This document shows, one piece after another, positions 61,747 to 64,000 of a stretch of DNA of 64,000 bases (positions are counted from its first letter, which is position 1; each line of letters begins with the position of its first letter). This DNA comes from Phycisphaeraceae bacterium. GTDB lineage: Bacteria > Planctomycetota > Phycisphaerae > Phycisphaerales > UBA1924. The notes beneath the pieces were generated by a model. The model did not search any database. It was not told the origin of the DNA and was given only the letters and a program-made list of their open reading frames with translations. Position numbers and translations under genes: made by a program. Location: the NCBI GenBank assembly GCA_021299385.1, contig JAJTGZ010000002.1, positions 1 through 64,000 on the forward strand, in the 5' to 3' direction.

Positions 61747-63906
61747 TCACGCCGCCGCCTGGGGCGACCGCGCACCCTCACCCGTGCTCAGCGCAGGCAC
61801 CAGCGCGACAGACTCGGCATCCACCCCGGGCACGATCTCGTTGTACCCCAGCACCACCGCCCCAGGCGCACCCTGCTCGATGATCTGCCGGACCACCGCA
61901 CGCACCGTCGGCGAAGCAATCACAATCGGCGTGTGCCCCCCGGCTGTAACCTGCTGCAACCCACGCGTGATCTGGTCGCTGACACGCTGGGCAACCCCCG
62001 CGGGCATCGTCAGGCTCGTCCCCGCAGCCGAGCGGTCGATATACGCGTTGATCTGATCCTCCAGCCCCGGGTCCAGCGTGCAGCAAACAATCCTCGGCCG
62101 GCCGTTCTCCCCCGTCGTCGCGTGCTGCTGGCAAATAGCCCGGCGGAGGGCGTTGCGCACATACTCCGTCAGCACGTCCAGGTCCTTGGTCTTGCCGATC
62201 CAGTCCGCCAGCGTCTCCAGGATCGTCTCGGTGTCGCGGATCGGCACACGCTCGCGCAGCAGGTTTTGCAGCACGCGGTGCAGGTCCGCCGTCCTGACCG
62301 CGCCGGCCATCGCCTCCTCGACGAGTTTCGGGCTTTTGACCTTGAGCTGCCCGACGAGTTCCGAAACCTCCTGCCGGCTGAGCAGGTCCGCCGCGTGGGT
62401 GCGGGCCGTCTCCGTCAGGTGCGTGGCCAGCACCGAGACGGGGTCGACAACGGTGTAGTTGAGCGTCTCGGCCTTGGTCTTGAGCGTTGGCTCGATCCAG
62501 TACGCGTCCAGCCCGAACGCCGGCTCCTTGCCGGGCATCCCCTCGATCGGGCCGGTAGAGATGCCCGAGTCGATCGCCAGCAGTTTGCCCGTGATCGTCG
62601 TGCCGCGGGCAACGACCGCGCCCTTGATCTTGATGCGGTAGTCGTTGGGCTGCAACTGCAGGTTGTCGCGGATGCGGATCGGGGGCATGATGATCCCCAG
62701 TTCCCCGGCCAGTTGCCTGCGGATTGCAGAGATTCGGTCGAGCAGGTCTCCGCCACGTGTGGTGTCGACCAGAGTAACTAGCCCGAAGCCGATTTCCAGT
62801 TCCATCGTGTCGAGCTTCAGGAATGTTTCCGGCGCGGGCGCCTCGGCCTTGACCTGCTGGGCGTGCTGCGTCTGCGCCACCACCGCCGCCGCACGCTGCG
62901 TTTTGCCACGCACGAGCATCACACCCAGCAGCATCAGCACCGCGGCCGTTGCAAGCAGGGGCATCGTCGGCAACGGCGTCAACGCCAGCAGCATCAGGAA
63001 GCCGGCGGTAACAAACAGCCCCGTCGGCTGGCTGATGATCTGGATGCTCATCGCCTCGCCCAGTTCACCCTTGGCACCCGAGCGCGTAACGATCAACGCC
63101 GAGGCTATCGCAACAACGAACGCCGGGATCTGGCTCGTCAGCCCGTCGCCGATGGTGAGTTTGGTAAAAACCTCGACGCTCTGCACAACCGGCCACCCGC
63201 GGTCGAGCACCCCGATAGCGATCCCACCGATGACGTTGATCAGCGTGATGATGATCCCGGCGATCGCGTCCCCACGCACAAACTTGGATGCACCGTCCAT
63301 CGCACCGAAGAAGTCCGCCTCTTGCGCGATACGCTCGCGCCGACGCTTGGCCTCCACATCGTTGATCGCACCCGCGTTCAAGTCCGCGTCGATAGCCATC
63401 TGCTTGCCGGGCATCGCGTCGAGGGTGAAACGTGCGGCCACCTCGCTAATACGCGTGGCACCCTTGGTGATCACGATAAACTGCACGATCACCAGGATCA
63501 GGAAGATGATCACGCCGACGATGATCGACTCGCCGGCGACAAAGTGCCCGAACGCCGAGATCACATGCCCGGCGACGGCCTCGGCCTCCTCCGGGCTGCT
63601 CGCGTCGGCTGTCAGAATCAGCCGTGTGCTCGCGACGTTGAGCACCAGACGGAAGAGCGTCGTCGCCAACAGCAGCGACGGGAAGACCGAAAAATCCAGC
63701 GGCTCACGCATGTACATCGTCGTCATCAAAATCACCACCGACAACGCGATGTTCAAGCAGATCAAGAGGTCCAGCATGAACGGCGGCAGCGGCACCACCA
63801 CCACCATCATCAGCAGCACAAAGCCCACAGGCAAAATCAGCCCGCGGTACTTCTGGATCATGTTGACCCACGCAGGTGCACTCGGATTCAAAGGCAGGTC
63901 AGACAT
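61747..63906 (-). CDS. flhA: Flagellar export apparatus protein FlhA
   Basis: 719 aa. Eight N-terminal membrane helices (from GLILPVGFVLLMMVVVVPLP), the conserved loop MPGKQMAIDADLNAGAINDV and EAKRRRERIAQEADFFGAMD, then a large cytoplasmic domain. EIGFGLVTLVDTTRGGDLLD, IRDNLQLQPNDYRIKIKG and DPVSVLATHLTE are typical FlhA motifs. FlhA is the export gate platform of the flagellar type III system. ATG 63906 is preferred; the GTG at 63912 lies upstream of a weaker start. flhB or other export genes would lie beyond the window edge. It heads the minus-strand flagellar block. Confidence 0.95.
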   Translation of the reverse strand: MSDLPLNPSAPAWVNMIQKYRGLILPVGFVLLMMVVVVPLPPFMLDLLICLNIALSVVILMTTMYMREPLDFSVFPSLLLATTLFRLVLNVASTRLILTADASSPEEAEAVAGHVISAFGHFVAGESIIVGVIIFLILVIVQFIVITKGATRISEVAARFTLDAMPGKQMAIDADLNAGAINDVEAKRRRERIAQEADFFGAMDGASKFVRGDAIAGIIITLINVIGGIAIGVLDRGWPVVQSVEVFTKLTIGDGLTSQIPAFVVAIASALIVTRSGAKGELGEAMSIQIISQPTGLFVTAGFLMLLALTPLPTMPLLATAAVLMLLGVMLVRGKTQRAAAVVAQTQHAQQVKAEAPAPETFLKLDTMELEIGFGLVTLVDTTRGGDLLDRISAIRRQLAGELGIIMPPIRIRDNLQLQPNDYRIKIKGAVVARGTTITGKLLAIDSGISTGPIEGMPGKEPAFGLDAYWIEPTLKTKAETLNYTVVDPVSVLATHLTETARTHAADLLSRQEVSELVGQLKVKSPKLVEEAMAGAVRTADLHRVLQNLLRERVPIRDTETILETLADWIGKTKDLDVLTEYVRNALRRAICQQHATTGENGRPRIVCCTLDPGLEDQINAYIDRSAAGTSLTMPAGVAQRVSDQITRGLQQVTAGGHTPIVIASPTVRAVVRQIIEQGAPGAVVLGYNEIVPGVDAESVALVPALSTGEGARSPQAAA

Positions 63907-64000
63907 ATTCACTCGTCCCGAACCAGATCTAGAAACTCAACGCCGCCCTCGGCAGATGCACGTCTTAAACATCACTCACGCCGCACGACCCTGCAACCGG

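Overview
The window looks like chromosomal DNA of a planctomycete, most likely class Phycisphaerae. GC is very high by eye. Two secreted proteins end in the PAPGAA...GGLLAARRRRA type of PEP-CTERM-like tail. Two genes carry pseudopilin N-termini ([14 protein letters not shown]). A membrane protein has the CRYDLRG/CPECG zinc-ribbon. SecD and SecF are fused, and an FlhA-FlhF-FlhG-FliA flagellar block is present. These are inferences from protein character; no database was searched.

Layout. 0.2-4 kb: tRNA-Leu, a zinc-ribbon membrane protein coupled to a zincin, and an SppA-type protease. 4.2-6.8 kb (minus): a YqjD/holin-X-like membrane triad and an isolated atpD. 7-12.9 kb (plus): a secreted coiled-coil protein, an ECF sigma/anti-sigma-like pair, cdsA, apgM and a membrane protein. 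13-21.9 kb (minus): ftsH, a MauE/DoxX-rhodanese-DUF1573 set, secDF and yajC, together a membrane-protein export, quality-control and thiol block. 22-28.2 kb (plus): M16 peptidase, pyruvate kinase, TatD, Lgt and an HD-GYP protein. 28.2-33 kb (plus): an accessory cluster of a Cys-rich membrane protein, two pseudopilin-like proteins, two PEP-CTERM-like proteins and a Tat-type DJ-1/PfpI protein. 33-36.1 kb: an S9 oligopeptidase bracketed by a 44/45-bp direct repeat, one copy of which runs into the 3' end of tRNA-Pro, so a probable integrated segment. 36.3-43.8 kb (plus): sucA, sucB, a PAS-LuxR regulator, and an acyltransferase/glycosyltransferase pair. 43.8-51.7 kb: ffh, a thioredoxin, a deacetylase, a GNAT enzyme, a large secreted protein, aroC and an ABC ATPase. 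51.8-56.6 kb: tRNA-Gly, a PTS IIA protein, a prenyl synthase, queA, thiE and an MlaE-type permease. 56.6-57.3 kb: a long gene-poor transcript-like region with a tiny ORF behind an exceptionally long Shine-Dalgarno sequence and a clear terminator. 57.4-63.9 kb (minus): fliA, a small membrane protein, flhG, flhF and flhA.

At the largest scale the plus strand is G-rich up to about 28 kb and C-rich from about 41 kb onward, whichever strand the genes are on. This is what a replication terminus region would look like, and the accessory material and integration scar lie inside the transition.

The places most worth a second look are the tRNA-Pro integration scar, the 57.0-kb mini-ORF/RNA, the pseudopilin/PEP-CTERM/Cys-rich module, the small membrane protein inside the flagellar block, and the lone atpD. 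No CRISPR array, transposase, integrase or rRNA operon is visible.
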